64,000 nt of DNA. Source: Pseudomonas sp. NFIX28 (GTDB lineage: Bacteria > Pseudomonadota > Gammaproteobacteria > Pseudomonadales > Pseudomonadaceae). A program made the translations under genes and the position numbers. Each line of letters opens with the position of its first letter. Position 1 is the stretch's first letter. The stretch covers positions 124,001 to 188,000 of the forward strand of contig NZ_FNPW01000012.1 in the NCBI RefSeq assembly GCF_900107395.1, in the 5' to 3' direction. Of this stretch, positions 1 to 7,730 are shown piece by piece. The notes beneath the pieces were generated by a model. It did not search any database. It saw only the letters and a program-made list of their open reading frames with translations, and had not been told where the DNA came from.

Positions 1-309
1 TTGTGGATGTGGCCCAACGCGCGGATTGGCGTGATGGGTGCCGAGCAGGCCGCCGGGGTGCTGGTGCAGGTCAAGCGCGAGCAGGCCGAACGCGGCGGGC
101 AGCCATTCAGCGCCGCCCAGGAAGCCGAGATCAAGCAGCCGATCCTCGACCAGTACGAGCATCAGGGCCATCCGTATTACTCCAGCGCCCGGCTGTGGGA
201 CGACGGCGTCATCGACCCGGCGCAAACCCGCGACGTCCTGGCGCTGGCCTTGTCCGCGTCCCTCAACGCCCCCATCGAACAGAGCCGCTTCGGCGTGTTC
301 CGCATGTGA
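1..309 (+). CDS. liuB: Methylcrotonoyl-CoA carboxylase beta subunit, C-terminal part (truncated by window start)
   Basis: The reading frame is open from the first base to a TGA at 307-309, so only the last 102 residues are visible. The visible part (GVMGAEQAAGVL near the start, then YSSARLWDDGVIDP and SRFGVFRM at the end) is the typical C-terminus of the carboxyltransferase subunit of 3-methylcrotonyl-CoA carboxylase. This subunit transfers CO2 from biotin to methylcrotonyl-CoA in leucine/isovalerate breakdown. It lies 17 nt upstream of liuC and two genes before the biotin subunit liuD, the order known for Pseudomonas liu operons. The family is also related to geranyl-CoA carboxylase (atuC), but the neighbours favour liu. 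Confidence 0.93.
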   Translation: MWMWPNARIGVMGAEQAAGVLVQVKREQAERGGQPFSAAQEAEIKQPILDQYEHQGHPYYSSARLWDDGVIDPAQTRDVLALALSASLNAPIEQSRFGVFRM

Positions 310-326
310 CCCGGAGCGAAACCGAC

Positions 327-1142
327 ATGAATGATTTCAATACCCTGGAACTGCTGAAGGACCCTCGGGGTTTCGCCACCCTGTGGCTCAGCCGCGAAGA
401 CAAGAACAACGCCTTCAACGCCGAAATGATCCGCGAGCTGATCCTCGCCCTGGATCATGTGCAGAGCGATGCGAACCTGCGTTTCCTGCTGGTGCGCGGC
501 CGCGGCAAACACTTCAGCGCCGGCGCCGACCTGGCCTGGATGCAGCAATCGGCCGAACTCGACTACCACACCAACCTCGACGACGCCCGCGAGCTGGCCG
601 AATTGATGTACAACCTGGCCAAGCTGAAAATCCCGACCCTGGCCGTGGTGCAAGGCGCAGCCTTTGGCGGCGCCCTGGGCCTGATCAGTTGCTGCGACAT
701 GGCCATCGGCGCCGACGAGGCGCAGTTCTGCCTCTCGGAAGTGCGCATCGGCCTGGCCCCGGCGGTGATCAGCCCGTTCGTGGTGCAAGCCATCGGCGAA
801 CGCGCCGCGCGTCGCTACGCCCTGACCGCCGAGCGCTTCGGCGGCCAGCGGGCCCGGGAAATCGGCCTGTTGGCGGAAAGCTACCCGACGGCCGAGCTGG
901 AGCAACAAGTGGCCTTGTGGATCGACAACCTGCTGCTCAACAGCCCGTGCGCCATGCGCGCCAGCAAGGACCTGCTGCGTGAAGTGGGCAACGGCGCCCT
1001 GACCCCCGCCCTGCGCCGCTACTGCGAAAACGCCATTGCCCGCATCCGCGTCAGCCCTGAAGGCCAGGAAGGTTTGCGCGCCTTTCTGCAAAAACGCCCG
1101 CCCAACTGGCAGGCCGAGAAGCTCACCAAGGAGTCGCGTTAA
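327..1142 (+). CDS. liuC: Methylglutaconyl-CoA hydratase (crotonase family)
   Basis: A 271-residue enoyl-CoA hydratase/isomerase family enzyme, expected to hydrate 3-methylglutaconyl-CoA to HMG-CoA in leucine catabolism. Crotonase landmarks are visible: the CoA-binding and oxyanion segment SAGADLAWM at about residues 64-72, GAAFGGALGL at 110-119, and an acidic residue in LSEVRIGLAP near 138. I chose the ATG at 327 because a GGAG lies about 10 nt upstream and the protein then has normal family length; the frame stays open upstream but runs into liuB. Its stop overlaps the start of liuD (TAATG), which indicates translational coupling in one operon. Confidence 0.94.
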   Translation: MNDFNTLELLKDPRGFATLWLSREDKNNAFNAEMIRELILALDHVQSDANLRFLLVRGRGKHFSAGADLAWMQQSAELDYHTNLDDARELAELMYNLAKLKIPTLAVVQGAAFGGALGLISCCDMAIGADEAQFCLSEVRIGLAPAVISPFVVQAIGERAARRYALTAERFGGQRAREIGLLAESYPTAELEQQVALWIDNLLLNSPCAMRASKDLLREVGNGALTPALRRYCENAIARIRVSPEGQEGLRAFLQKRPPNWQAEKLTKESR

Positions 1143-3088
1143 TGAGCGCCCCTGTCCTGACCACCCTGCTGGTGGCGAATCGCGGCGAGATCGCCTGCCG
1201 CGTGATGCGCACCGCCAAGGCCCTGGGCCTGACCACCGTGGCCGTGCACAGCGCCACCGACCGTGACGCCCGCCACAGCCGCGAAGCCGATCTGCGGGTC
1301 GACCTGGGCGGCAGCAAGGCTGCCGACAGCTACCTGCAGATCGACAAGCTGATCGCCGCGGCCAAGGCCAGCGGCGCCCAGGCGATTCACCCGGGCTACG
1401 GCTTTCTATCGGAAAACGCCGGCTTCGCCCGCGCCATCGAGGCCGCCGGCCTGATCTTCCTCGGCCCGCCGGCGTCGGCCATCGACGCCATGGGCAGCAA
1501 GTCGGCGGCCAAGGCCCTGATGGAAACCGCCGGCGTGCCGCTGGTGCCCGGTTACCACGGCGAAGCCCAGGACTTGGAAACCTTCCGTGTCGCCGCCGAA
1601 CGCATCGGCTACCCGGTGTTGCTCAAGGCCACCGCCGGCGGTGGCGGCAAGGGCATGAAAGTGGTCGAAGACGTCAGCCAGCTGGCCGAAGCCCTGGCCT
1701 CGGCCCAGCGTGAAGCGCAGTCGTCGTTCGGCGATTCGCGGATGCTGGTGGAAAAGTACGTGCTCAAGCCGCGCCACGTGGAAATCCAGGTGTTCGCCGA
1801 CCAGCACGGCAACTGCCTGTACCTCAACGAACGCGACTGCTCGATCCAGCGACGCCACCAGAAAGTCGTCGAAGAAGCCCCCGCCCCCGGCCTGAGCGTG
1901 GAACAGCGCAAGGCCATGGGCGAAGCGGCGGTGCGCGCGGCGCAGGCCATCGGGTATGTCGGTGCCGGCACCGTGGAATTCCTGCTGGATTCGCGCGGCG
2001 AATTCTTCTTCATGGAAATGAACACCCGCCTGCAAGTGGAGCATCCGGTCACCGAGGCCATTACCGGGCTCGACCTGGTGGCCTGGCAAATCCGCGTGGC
2101 CCAGGGCGAAGCGTTGCCGATCACCCAGGATCAGGTGCCGCTGATGGGGCATGCGATCGAGGTGCGGCTGTATGCCGAGGACCCGGGCAACGACTTCCTT
2201 CCAGCCACCGGGCACCTGGCGCTGTACCGCGAATCGGCAGCGGGGCCGGGCCGCCGCGTGGACAGCGGCGTCGAAGAAGGCGACAGCGTGTCGCCGTTCT
2301 ACGACCCGATGCTCGGCAAGCTGATTGCCTGGGGCGAAAACCGCGAACAGGCGCGCTTGCGCCTGCTGGCCATGCTCGACGAGTTCGCCATCGGCGGCTT
2401 GAAGACCAACCTGGCGTTCCTGCGGCGCATCATCGCCCATCCGGCCTTTGCCGCCGCCGAGCTGGATACCGGTTTTATCCCGCGCTACCAGGACCAGTTG
2501 CTGCCACCAGCGAGCGCCTTGAGCGACGAGTTCTGGCAAGCCGCCGCCCAGGCGTTCGCCCAGAGCCAACCGGAGTCGTCGCGCACCGACGACCGCCACT
2601 CGCCCTGGGCCAAGGCCAGCGGCCTGCGCATCGGCCTGCCGCGCGAAACCGTTCTGCACCTGGACTGCGAAGGGCAGGACCGCGCGCTCAAGCTGGACGC
2701 AAGCAACGCCACCCATGCCTTGCACGGCGAACAGCTGTCGATCGAACACAAGGGATTGCGCCAGCAGCACCGGGCCATTCGCCAGGGCGACAACCTGTAC
2801 CTGCAGTGGCAAGGCGAAATGCATCGGGTCACCCCCTATGACCCGATCGCCGCGGTGGAAGCCAGCCACAGCCACCAGGGCGGCCTGACCGCGCCCATGA
2901 ACGGCAGCATCGTGCGGGTTTTGGTGCAGGCCGGGCAGAGCGTCGAAGCCGGCGCGCAGTTGGTGGTCCTGGAAGCGATGAAGATGGAACACAGCATCCG
3001 CGCACCACAAGCCGGGGTGGTCAAGGCGCTGTATTGCCAGGAAGGCGAAATGGTCAGTGAGGGAAGTGCCCTGGTGGAGCTGGAATAA
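1142..3088 (+). CDS. liuD: Methylcrotonoyl-CoA carboxylase alpha subunit (biotin carboxylase plus biotin carrier)
   Basis: This 648-residue protein has the order of a biotin-dependent carboxylase alpha chain. An N-terminal biotin carboxylase/ATP-grasp module shows GGGGKG at about 166-171 and EMNTRLQVEHPVTE at about 292-305. A C-terminal biotinyl domain carries EAMKMEH, placing the biotinylated lysine at about residue 614. It carboxylates biotin for the LiuB-catalysed carboxylation of methylcrotonyl-CoA. It overlaps liuC by one base and is followed 15 nt after the stop by a strong hairpin, so it is the last gene of this transcription unit. The HMG-CoA lyase gene liuE, often next in line, is not here. 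Confidence 0.95.
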   Translation: MSAPVLTTLLVANRGEIACRVMRTAKALGLTTVAVHSATDRDARHSREADLRVDLGGSKAADSYLQIDKLIAAAKASGAQAIHPGYGFLSENAGFARAIEAAGLIFLGPPASAIDAMGSKSAAKALMETAGVPLVPGYHGEAQDLETFRVAAERIGYPVLLKATAGGGGKGMKVVEDVSQLAEALASAQREAQSSFGDSRMLVEKYVLKPRHVEIQVFADQHGNCLYLNERDCSIQRRHQKVVEEAPAPGLSVEQRKAMGEAAVRAAQAIGYVGAGTVEFLLDSRGEFFFMEMNTRLQVEHPVTEAITGLDLVAWQIRVAQGEALPITQDQVPLMGHAIEVRLYAEDPGNDFLPATGHLALYRESAAGPGRRVDSGVEEGDSVSPFYDPMLGKLIAWGENREQARLRLLAMLDEFAIGGLKTNLAFLRRIIAHPAFAAAELDTGFIPRYQDQLLPPASALSDEFWQAAAQAFAQSQPESSRTDDRHSPWAKASGLRIGLPRETVLHLDCEGQDRALKLDASNATHALHGEQLSIEHKGLRQQHRAIRQGDNLYLQWQGEMHRVTPYDPIAAVEASHSHQGGLTAPMNGSIVRVLVQAGQSVEAGAQLVVLEAMKMEHSIRAPQAGVVKALYCQEGEMVSEGSALVELE

Positions 3089-3103
3089 GCTCATGAGGCA
3101 CGA

Positions 3104-3141
3104 GATCGTTCCCGCAAAGTTGCGGGAACGATCGCATTTTT
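3104..3141 (+). terminator. Rho-independent terminator of the liu operon
   Basis: A perfect 14-bp stem (3104-3117 with 3120-3133) is followed by GCATTTTT. It sits 15 nt after the liuD stop codon and just before the 3' end of the convergent repressor gene. Confidence 0.9.
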
Positions 3142-3144
3142 ACG

Positions 3145-3810
3145 TCAGAATTTCGCGGTAGCCTGCACCACTACACCAATAATCCGACACTCATCGCTGT
3201 ATAAAGCTTTCGGGTAAGTCGGATTAAGCGGCATCAGATAACGTTGTCCGCCCTCTTCCACCAGCTTGCGGAAAATCGCTTCGGTACTGCCCGGGCACTG
3301 CACGATCACCAGCTTGCCGGGAACCGCCTCCACCGCCGGATCGACCAGGATCAACATGTCCTGGGCGATGCTCAGGCCGCTCGGGGCAATCATCGCGTCC
3401 CCCACCACGACCAGCCAGAAGGCAGACCCTTCGGCCTGGTAGTCGGAGAGCTCGTAACGCTGGCTGGCATAGCCCGTTCCACCCGCCTCGCGCACCTCGC
3501 CAACGCCCCGCCAATCGCTGACTGGGTAGCGAAAGTAGGGGTTGTACTTCTGCACCAGCGAAGGCCCCTCCAGCAGCAGTTGGCCCTCATCATCCACCTG
3601 TGGTTTTTCGCGAATCACCAGCGCGACTTCGAGGAAACCCAGGCCGATTTCCTCGAGCACGCGGTTCATGTCTTCGATCTTCGGCTGACGGCGTTTGCTC
3701 AGCCAATGGCCAATGCCGCCCTGGGACATGCCCAGGCGTTCCGCGAGTTTTTCTTGCGTGACCTTGCGGTCCTTCATGTTGGATTTAACCAACTCGATCC
3801 ATTTGTCCAT
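3145..3810 (-). CDS. XRE-S24 (LexA/CI-like) repressor with catalytic Ser replaced by Ala
   Basis: A 221-residue protein with an N-terminal helix-turn-helix (about residues 15-57, including QEKLAERLGMSQGGIGHWLS) and a C-terminal S24 peptidase-like domain. It resembles the PrtR type of pyocin-gene repressor. In this family DNA damage triggers RecA-assisted self-cleavage by a Ser-Lys dyad. The lysine is present (FRKL, about K182) and a candidate Ala-Gly cleavage site is present (about 109-110). The catalytic serine motif GDSM, however, reads GDAM: the codon at 3394-3396 is GCG. Self-cleavage is therefore predicted to be lost. I chose the ATG at 3810 because the HTH follows directly and PrtR-like proteins begin similarly. 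A GTG at 3849 would add 13 residues, and no strong ribosome site marks either. No pyocin genes adjoin. Confidence 0.88.
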   Translation of the reverse strand: MDKWIELVKSNMKDRKVTQEKLAERLGMSQGGIGHWLSKRRQPKIEDMNRVLEEIGLGFLEVALVIREKPQVDDEGQLLLEGPSLVQKYNPYFRYPVSDWRGVGEVREAGGTGYASQRYELSDYQAEGSAFWLVVVGDAMIAPSGLSIAQDMLILVDPAVEAVPGKLVIVQCPGSTEAIFRKLVEEGGQRYLMPLNPTYPKALYSDECRIIGVVVQATAKF

Positions 3811-3820
3811 GGAGCGGAAC

Positions 3821-3835
3821 AATACGTTGTGTATT
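3821..3835. promoter_or_regulatory. Operator-like palindrome AATAC-N5-GTATT, copy 1
   Basis: The sequence AATAC GTTGT GTATT lies 11 bp upstream of the repressor ATG at 3810. The same palindrome recurs at 3880-3894, 59 bp away centre to centre. A GTATT half-site at 3860-3864 is centred near the midpoint. Binding by the adjacent repressor is inferred, not shown. Confidence 0.6.
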
Positions 3836-3879
3836 TCTGCCCTCAACACACAAGTTGTAGTATTTGAAAGCTAGTCACA

Positions 3880-3894
3880 AATACATTAAGTATT
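3880..3894. promoter_or_regulatory. Operator-like palindrome AATAC-N5-GTATT, copy 2
   Basis: AATAC ATTAA GTATT has the same arms and 5-nt spacer as the copy at 3821-3835. It lies 47 bp before the start of the divergent small gene at 3942, so both divergent genes may be controlled from this region. Confidence 0.6.
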
Positions 3895-3941
3895 ACCATT
3901 CTTCAGACCTTCACATTTCACTTCAAAGGATGGAACCGCTC

Positions 3942-4283
3942 ATGAGCACAACCAGTAAAGACGCACCGGAACTGGAAACCGATGTCGGTTTCAACGCCCT
4001 CAAGGACAGTGAGGCGGCCCGCCGGGCCATGGACTATTACTTGAAACCGGCTATTTCAGAATCGACGACCGACGAGAAGTTCTTCGAAGTCAGACCCAGC
4101 ATCAGCAGCGAGGAAGCGATGATCCATGCTTCCGACCTGCTGCGGTGCGCCGCGGCCAGTGCCTACGAGGCAGCCGACCATCTGCAGGGGAGCCGTCGGG
4201 ACCTGGCGTTTACCGTGGTGCACATGATCGACATGGCCAAGGCGCTGGTGGATCGCTCGCTGGATTGCCATCGCCCGGAGTGA
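3942..4283 (+). CDS. Small Pseudomonas protein of the DUF3077/DUF6124 type
   Basis: A 113-residue soluble protein with no signal peptide or membrane segment. Its C-terminal half (AMIHASDLLRCAAASAYEAADHL, then GSRRDLAFTVVHMIDMAK and LVDRSL) resembles a family of short Pseudomonas proteins of unknown function, annotated as DUF3077 or DUF6124. I chose the ATG at 3942 because AAAGGA lies 11 nt upstream; an ATG at 3930 overlaps that site. The gene is divergent from the S24-like repressor, and the intervening DNA holds operator-like palindromes, so it may be a repressor target. Function unknown. Confidence 0.8.
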   Translation: MSTTSKDAPELETDVGFNALKDSEAARRAMDYYLKPAISESTTDEKFFEVRPSISSEEAMIHASDLLRCAAASAYEAADHLQGSRRDLAFTVVHMIDMAKALVDRSLDCHRPE

Positions 4284-4378
4284 GCTTCGCGGCGCAATTC
4301 GCCCACGGCGGGTCCGACCCATGAACAAGGCTTGCAACAGGGACAGGAAATTATTTTCTAAAAGGCGGGGAAAAACAT

Positions 4379-4410
4379 TTGACTTGCAAATGATAATGAT
4401 TATTATTGCA
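4379..4410 (+). promoter_or_regulatory. Sigma-70 promoter overlapped by a Fur box (prrF promoter)
   Basis: TTGACT at 4379-4384 and TATTAT at 4401-4406 are 16 nt apart. The segment 4392-4410 (GATAATGATTATTATTGCA) matches about 13 of 19 positions of the Fur consensus, so Fur with iron would cover the -10 region. The placement fits iron repression of the downstream sRNA. Confidence 0.85.
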
Positions 4411-4413
4411 AGC

Positions 4414-4528
4414 AACTGGTCGCGAGATCAGTCGATAACCCAAGAGACCTTAGGTCGGACTCCTGGATTATCTCCTCATCAGGCTAATCACGGTTTTTGA
4501 CCCGGCTTTTTTGCCGGGTCTTTTTTTT
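4414..4528 (+). ncRNA. prrF: PrrF-type iron-responsive small RNA
   Basis: The segment of about 115 nt begins AACTGGTCGCGAGATCAG, contains the conserved core CTCCTCATCAGGCTAATCAC (about 4471-4490), and ends in a hairpin (GACCCGGC at 4499-4506 with GCCGGGTC at 4513-4520) followed by eight T. These are the hallmarks of Pseudomonas PrrF sRNAs. Under iron starvation PrrF binds Hfq and represses mRNAs for iron-rich proteins such as superoxide dismutase and aconitase. The Fur box directly upstream agrees. Only one copy lies here; P. aeruginosa has two in tandem. The 5' end is inferred from the promoter spacing. Confidence 0.92.
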
Positions 4529-4792
4529 CTGCCAGTTTTTCTGGCTTGGCTTCAGGCTAATGAAGACTGGGTACCGCTAAATTGGCGGCGATGATAGCAA
4601 AAGAATGCCTCATTGCAAGCCGACGCCCGCAGCAACGGCTCGCAAATGTAAAAACAGCGCTTGAGAATCAATCGCATAGCTTCTAAGCTGCTTTCGCGTC
4701 AAGGACGACGCCCCCCTCCCTCCAGTGAAATTGCCCCCCTGCAACTCCCCGCCTTGCTAAAGTAACGGCCATAAAAATCCTGTTCAGGAATC
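4529..4792. other. Intergenic region without recognised feature
   Basis: This stretch separates the prrF terminator from the carboxypeptidase gene. I see no open frame with a ribosome site and no clear hairpin. It presumably holds the carboxypeptidase promoter, which I could not place. Confidence 0.5.
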
Positions 4793-5944
4793 ATGACCGT
4801 GGCCCAAAGCTCATTTCAAATCTCTGCCAATTTCGACAGCGGCAACATCGAAGTGCTGGATGCCAGCAACCCCTCGCAAGTCCTGCTGGCGATCAAGCCC
4901 GACACCCGCAGCGCACATTTCCAGTGGTTCCATTTCAAGGCCAGCGGCCTGCATGTCGGCCAGGAACACTGGTTCCGCCTGAGCAATGCCAGCAAATCCT
5001 CGTACAACAAGGCCTGGAGCGGCTATCAGGCGGTGGCGTCCTACGATCACGTCAACTGGTTCCGCATCCCGACGATCTTTGAAGGCGATACCCTGCGCTT
5101 CTGCCTGGAGGCCACCCAGACCCACGCCTGGTTCGCCTATTTCGAACCCTACAGCCGCGGCCGTCACGACTGGCTGATCGAACAGGCGCTGAGCAAGGCC
5201 GGCGCCGAACTGCTGGCCACCGGCAAAAGCGTCGAGGGCCGGGACATCCAGCTGTTGCGCAAAGGCAGCGGCGGCGAAGGCCGGCGCAAGGTCTGGATCA
5301 TCGCCCAGCAACACCCTGGCGAGCACATGGCCGAATGGTTCATGGAGGGCGTGATCGAGCGCCTGCAGCACCGTGACGATGCCGAGTTGAACAGGCTGCT
5401 GGCCAGCGCCGACCTGTACCTGGTGCCGAACATGAACCCCGACGGCGCCTTCCATGGCCATCTGCGCACCAACGCCATGGGCCAGGACCTGAACCGTGCC
5501 TGGCAGAGCGCCAGCCAGGAACTCAGCCCGGAAGTACTGTTCGTCCAGCAGCAGATGGAGCTGTACGGTGTCGACCTGTTCCTCGACATCCACGGCGACG
5601 AAGAAATCCCCCATGTGTTTACCGCCGGCTGCGAAGGCAACCCCGGCTACACGCCGCGCCTGGCCCAGCTCGAAGAGCATTTTCGCAGCCACCTGAAACA
5701 CAAGACCCGGGACTTCCAGACCACCCACGGCTACACCCGAGACAAGCCCGGCCAAGCCAACATGACCCTGGCCTGCAACAGCGTCGGCGAGAAGTTCGAC
5801 TGCCTGTCGCTGACCCTGGAAATGCCCTTCAAGGACCACGACGACAACCCCAACCCGCTCACCGGCTGGTCGGGCAAACGCTCGATGCAACTGGGCAAGG
5901 ACGTCCTCAGCACCGTGGCCGACATGGTCGGCATCCTGCGCTGA
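4793..5944 (+). CDS. M14-family (cytosolic carboxypeptidase-like) zinc peptidase
   Basis: A 383-residue protein with an N-terminal beta domain (about 1-125) followed by an M14 metallocarboxypeptidase domain. Zinc ligands and catalytic residues are visible: HPGEHMAEW (H174, E177), the third ligand in FLDIHGDEE (H267), and the general base in TLEMPF (E343). NMNPDG (213-218) and GQDLNRAW (230-237) are also conserved. The layout matches the CCP/M14D subfamily, whose eukaryotic members remove glutamates from tubulin; the bacterial substrate is not known. There is no signal peptide, so it is cytoplasmic. It stands alone, convergent with the HxlR gene. Confidence 0.9.
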   Translation: MTVAQSSFQISANFDSGNIEVLDASNPSQVLLAIKPDTRSAHFQWFHFKASGLHVGQEHWFRLSNASKSSYNKAWSGYQAVASYDHVNWFRIPTIFEGDTLRFCLEATQTHAWFAYFEPYSRGRHDWLIEQALSKAGAELLATGKSVEGRDIQLLRKGSGGEGRRKVWIIAQQHPGEHMAEWFMEGVIERLQHRDDAELNRLLASADLYLVPNMNPDGAFHGHLRTNAMGQDLNRAWQSASQELSPEVLFVQQQMELYGVDLFLDIHGDEEIPHVFTAGCEGNPGYTPRLAQLEEHFRSHLKHKTRDFQTTHGYTRDKPGQANMTLACNSVGEKFDCLSLTLEMPFKDHDDNPNPLTGWSGKRSMQLGKDVLSTVADMVGILR

Positions 5945-5983
5945 TGCCGCTTGGCTGGCCGCGGCGCAAACCGCGGCCAGCGC

Positions 5984-6430
5984 CTATTGCACCGGCACCC
6001 GCCGACAATCCTCGGGCCCCACCAGGCGCCCGTCCGCCGCGCGCAACTCCAACGGTCGCAACGGTTGCCCCAGCTCGCGGTCGACCATCAACGAATGCGC
6101 CTCCCCCGGCTCGTAGAAATACGCCTCGCCCCACTGCCGCAACCCGATGATCAGGTTGAACAGGCCGTTGCCCTTCTGCGTCAGCACGTATTCCTGGTAG
6201 GCACTGCCGTCCGAGGCCGGCAGCACCTCGAAGATGCCATGCGCCACCAGCGTGCGCAGGCGGGCGGCGAGGATGTTCTTGGCCATCCCCAGGTTGCGCT
6301 GGAACTCGCTGAAGCGGCGGATGCCGTCGAAGGCATCGCGAACGATCAACAGCGACCACCAGTCGCCGATCGCGTCCAATGAACGGGCTACCGGGCATTC
6401 GGCGCCCTCCAGGCTTGTGCGTTTGACCAT
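5984..6430 (-). CDS. HxlR-family transcriptional regulator
   Basis: A 148-residue winged-helix protein. CPVARSLDAIGDWWSLLIVRDA near residues 12-33 and the recognition segment around RRFSEFQRNLGMAKNILAARL are the HxlR-family signature. Such proteins act as dimers and often repress an adjacent efflux or redox gene. This one is divergent from an MFS transporter, and the spacer holds two identical 19-bp dyads, so it most likely controls the transporter. The inducer is unknown. The start at 6430 gives the normal family N-terminus. Confidence 0.92.
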   Translation of the reverse strand: MVKRTSLEGAECPVARSLDAIGDWWSLLIVRDAFDGIRRFSEFQRNLGMAKNILAARLRTLVAHGIFEVLPASDGSAYQEYVLTQKGNGLFNLIIGLRQWGEAYFYEPGEAHSLMVDRELGQPLRPLELRAADGRLVGPEDCRRVPVQ

Positions 6431-6453
6431 GGTGCCGACTCGCTACAGGAAAG

Positions 6454-6472
6454 TGGTTGCAATATAAAACCA
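6454..6472. promoter_or_regulatory. HxlR operator candidate TGGTT-N9-AACCA, copy 1
   Basis: TGGTT at 6454-6458 and AACCA at 6468-6472 form a 5-bp dyad with a 9-nt spacer. The copy lies 24 bp from the HxlR start and is repeated exactly in arms and spacing 37 bp further on. Confidence 0.7.
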
Positions 6473-6490
6473 GCATCTCTATCGTACAAC

Positions 6491-6509
6491 TGGTTTCATA
6501 AAGCAACCA
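6491..6509. promoter_or_regulatory. HxlR operator candidate TGGTT-N9-AACCA, copy 2
   Basis: TGGTT at 6491-6495 and AACCA at 6505-6509 reproduce the arms and 9-nt spacer of the first copy. The site ends 18 bp before the transporter start codon. Confidence 0.7.
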
Positions 6510-6527
6510 AATCTCATGGAGTCGAGC

Positions 6528-7730
6528 ATGACCGCCGCAATCGCCCCTCTGCCCATCGCCGCCCTTCCCGCGTCGGTGGTGCTGCTGTTTGCCATCGCCT
6601 GCGGACTGGCGGTGGGCAATGTCTATTACGCCCAGCCGCTGCTCGATGCCATGGCCCACAGCCTGGGCATGCCGCCGGCGACCATCGGCCTGGTCGTCAC
6701 CCTGACCCAGGTCGGCTACGGCCTCGGCCTGTTGTTCCTGGTGCCGTTGGGCGACCTGCTGAACCGGCGGCGCCTGATCGTCGGCCAGATGACGTTGTCG
6801 GTCGGCGCCCTGCTGATGGTGGCGCTGGCGCCGGATAGCACCTGGCTGCTGCTGGGCATGGCCCTGACCGGGCTGCTCGCCGTGGTGACCCAGGTGCTGG
6901 TGGCCTATGCCGCGAACCTGGCCGCGCCGGGCGAACGTGGCCAGGTGGTGGGCAGCGTGACCAGCGGCATCGTCCTGGGGATTCTGCTGGCGCGCACGGT
7001 GTCGGGTACCATGGCCGACCTGGCCGGCTGGCGGTCGGTGTACCTGCTTTCGGCCGGGCTGACCCTGCTCATGGCGCTGCTGTTATGGCGAGTCTTGCCC
7101 AAGGTCGAGCAACCGGCGGCGCTGCACAGCTACGGCCAATTGATCCGCTCGCTGTTCGGCCTGTTCCGCGAGGAAAAAGTGCTGCGCGACCGAGCGCTGC
7201 TGGCGATGCTGATCTTCGCTGCCGGCACGGTTTTATGGACGCCCCTGGTGCTGCCCCTGAGCGCCCCACCGCTGTCGCTGTCGCACACCGAGATCGGTCT
7301 GTTCGGCCTCGCCGGGGCAGCCGGTGCCCTGGGCGCGGCGCGTGCCGGACGTCTCGCCGACCGGGGCCTGGGGCAGTGGACCAGCGGCCTGGCGTTGAGC
7401 CTGATGCTGGCTTCCTGGTTGCCGATCGCCTACACCCAGTCGTCGCTCTGGGCCCTGCTGCTGGGGGTAATCGTCTTCGACCTGGGCCTGCAGGCGGTGC
7501 ATGTCACCAGCCAGAGCCTGATCTACAGCACCCGCCCCGAGGCCCAGAGCCGCCTGGCCGCGGGCTACATGCTGTTCTATTCGATCGGCAGCGCTTGCGG
7601 CGCGATCGGCGCCACGGCCATGTATGCCTGGGCAGGCTGGACCGGGGTGTGCTTGCTGGGCGCTGCGATCAATGGCGTGGCACTGCTCTTCTGGTGGTGG
7701 AGCCTGGGTTCACGCAAATCCCTGGCTTGA
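6528..7730 (+). CDS. MFS transporter (drug efflux-like)
   Basis: A 400-residue protein with about 12 hydrophobic segments and the MFS loop pattern (GDLLNRRRLIVGQ after the second helix). The early segment GLAVGNVYYAQPLLD is shared by a widespread group of proteobacterial efflux MFS proteins. The ATG at 6528 is preferred over 6516 because GGAG lies 6 nt upstream. It is divergent from an HxlR regulator with twin operators between them, so it is probably induced by a compound sensed by that regulator. The substrate cannot be told from sequence. Confidence 0.9.
   Translation: MTAAIAPLPIAALPASVVLLFAIACGLAVGNVYYAQPLLDAMAHSLGMPPATIGLVVTLTQVGYGLGLLFLVPLGDLLNRRRLIVGQMTLSVGALLMVALAPDSTWLLLGMALTGLLAVVTQVLVAYAANLAAPGERGQVVGSVTSGIVLGILLARTVSGTMADLAGWRSVYLLSAGLTLLMALLLWRVLPKVEQPAALHSYGQLIRSLFGLFREEKVLRDRALLAMLIFAAGTVLWTPLVLPLSAPPLSLSHTEIGLFGLAGAAGALGAARAGRLADRGLGQWTSGLALSLMLASWLPIAYTQSSLWALLLGVIVFDLGLQAVHVTSQSLIYSTRPEAQSRLAAGYMLFYSIGSACGAIGATAMYAWAGWTGVCLLGAAINGVALLFWWWSLGSRKSLA

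Noticed and set aside
3145..4283. Possible prophage or pyocin locus, suggested by the PrtR-like repressor
   Set aside because: No phage structural, lysis or integrase genes occur nearby; the flanks are housekeeping genes.
4655..4690. Fur-box-like GAGAATCAATCGCAT
   Set aside because: Too few matches to the consensus, and no iron gene follows.
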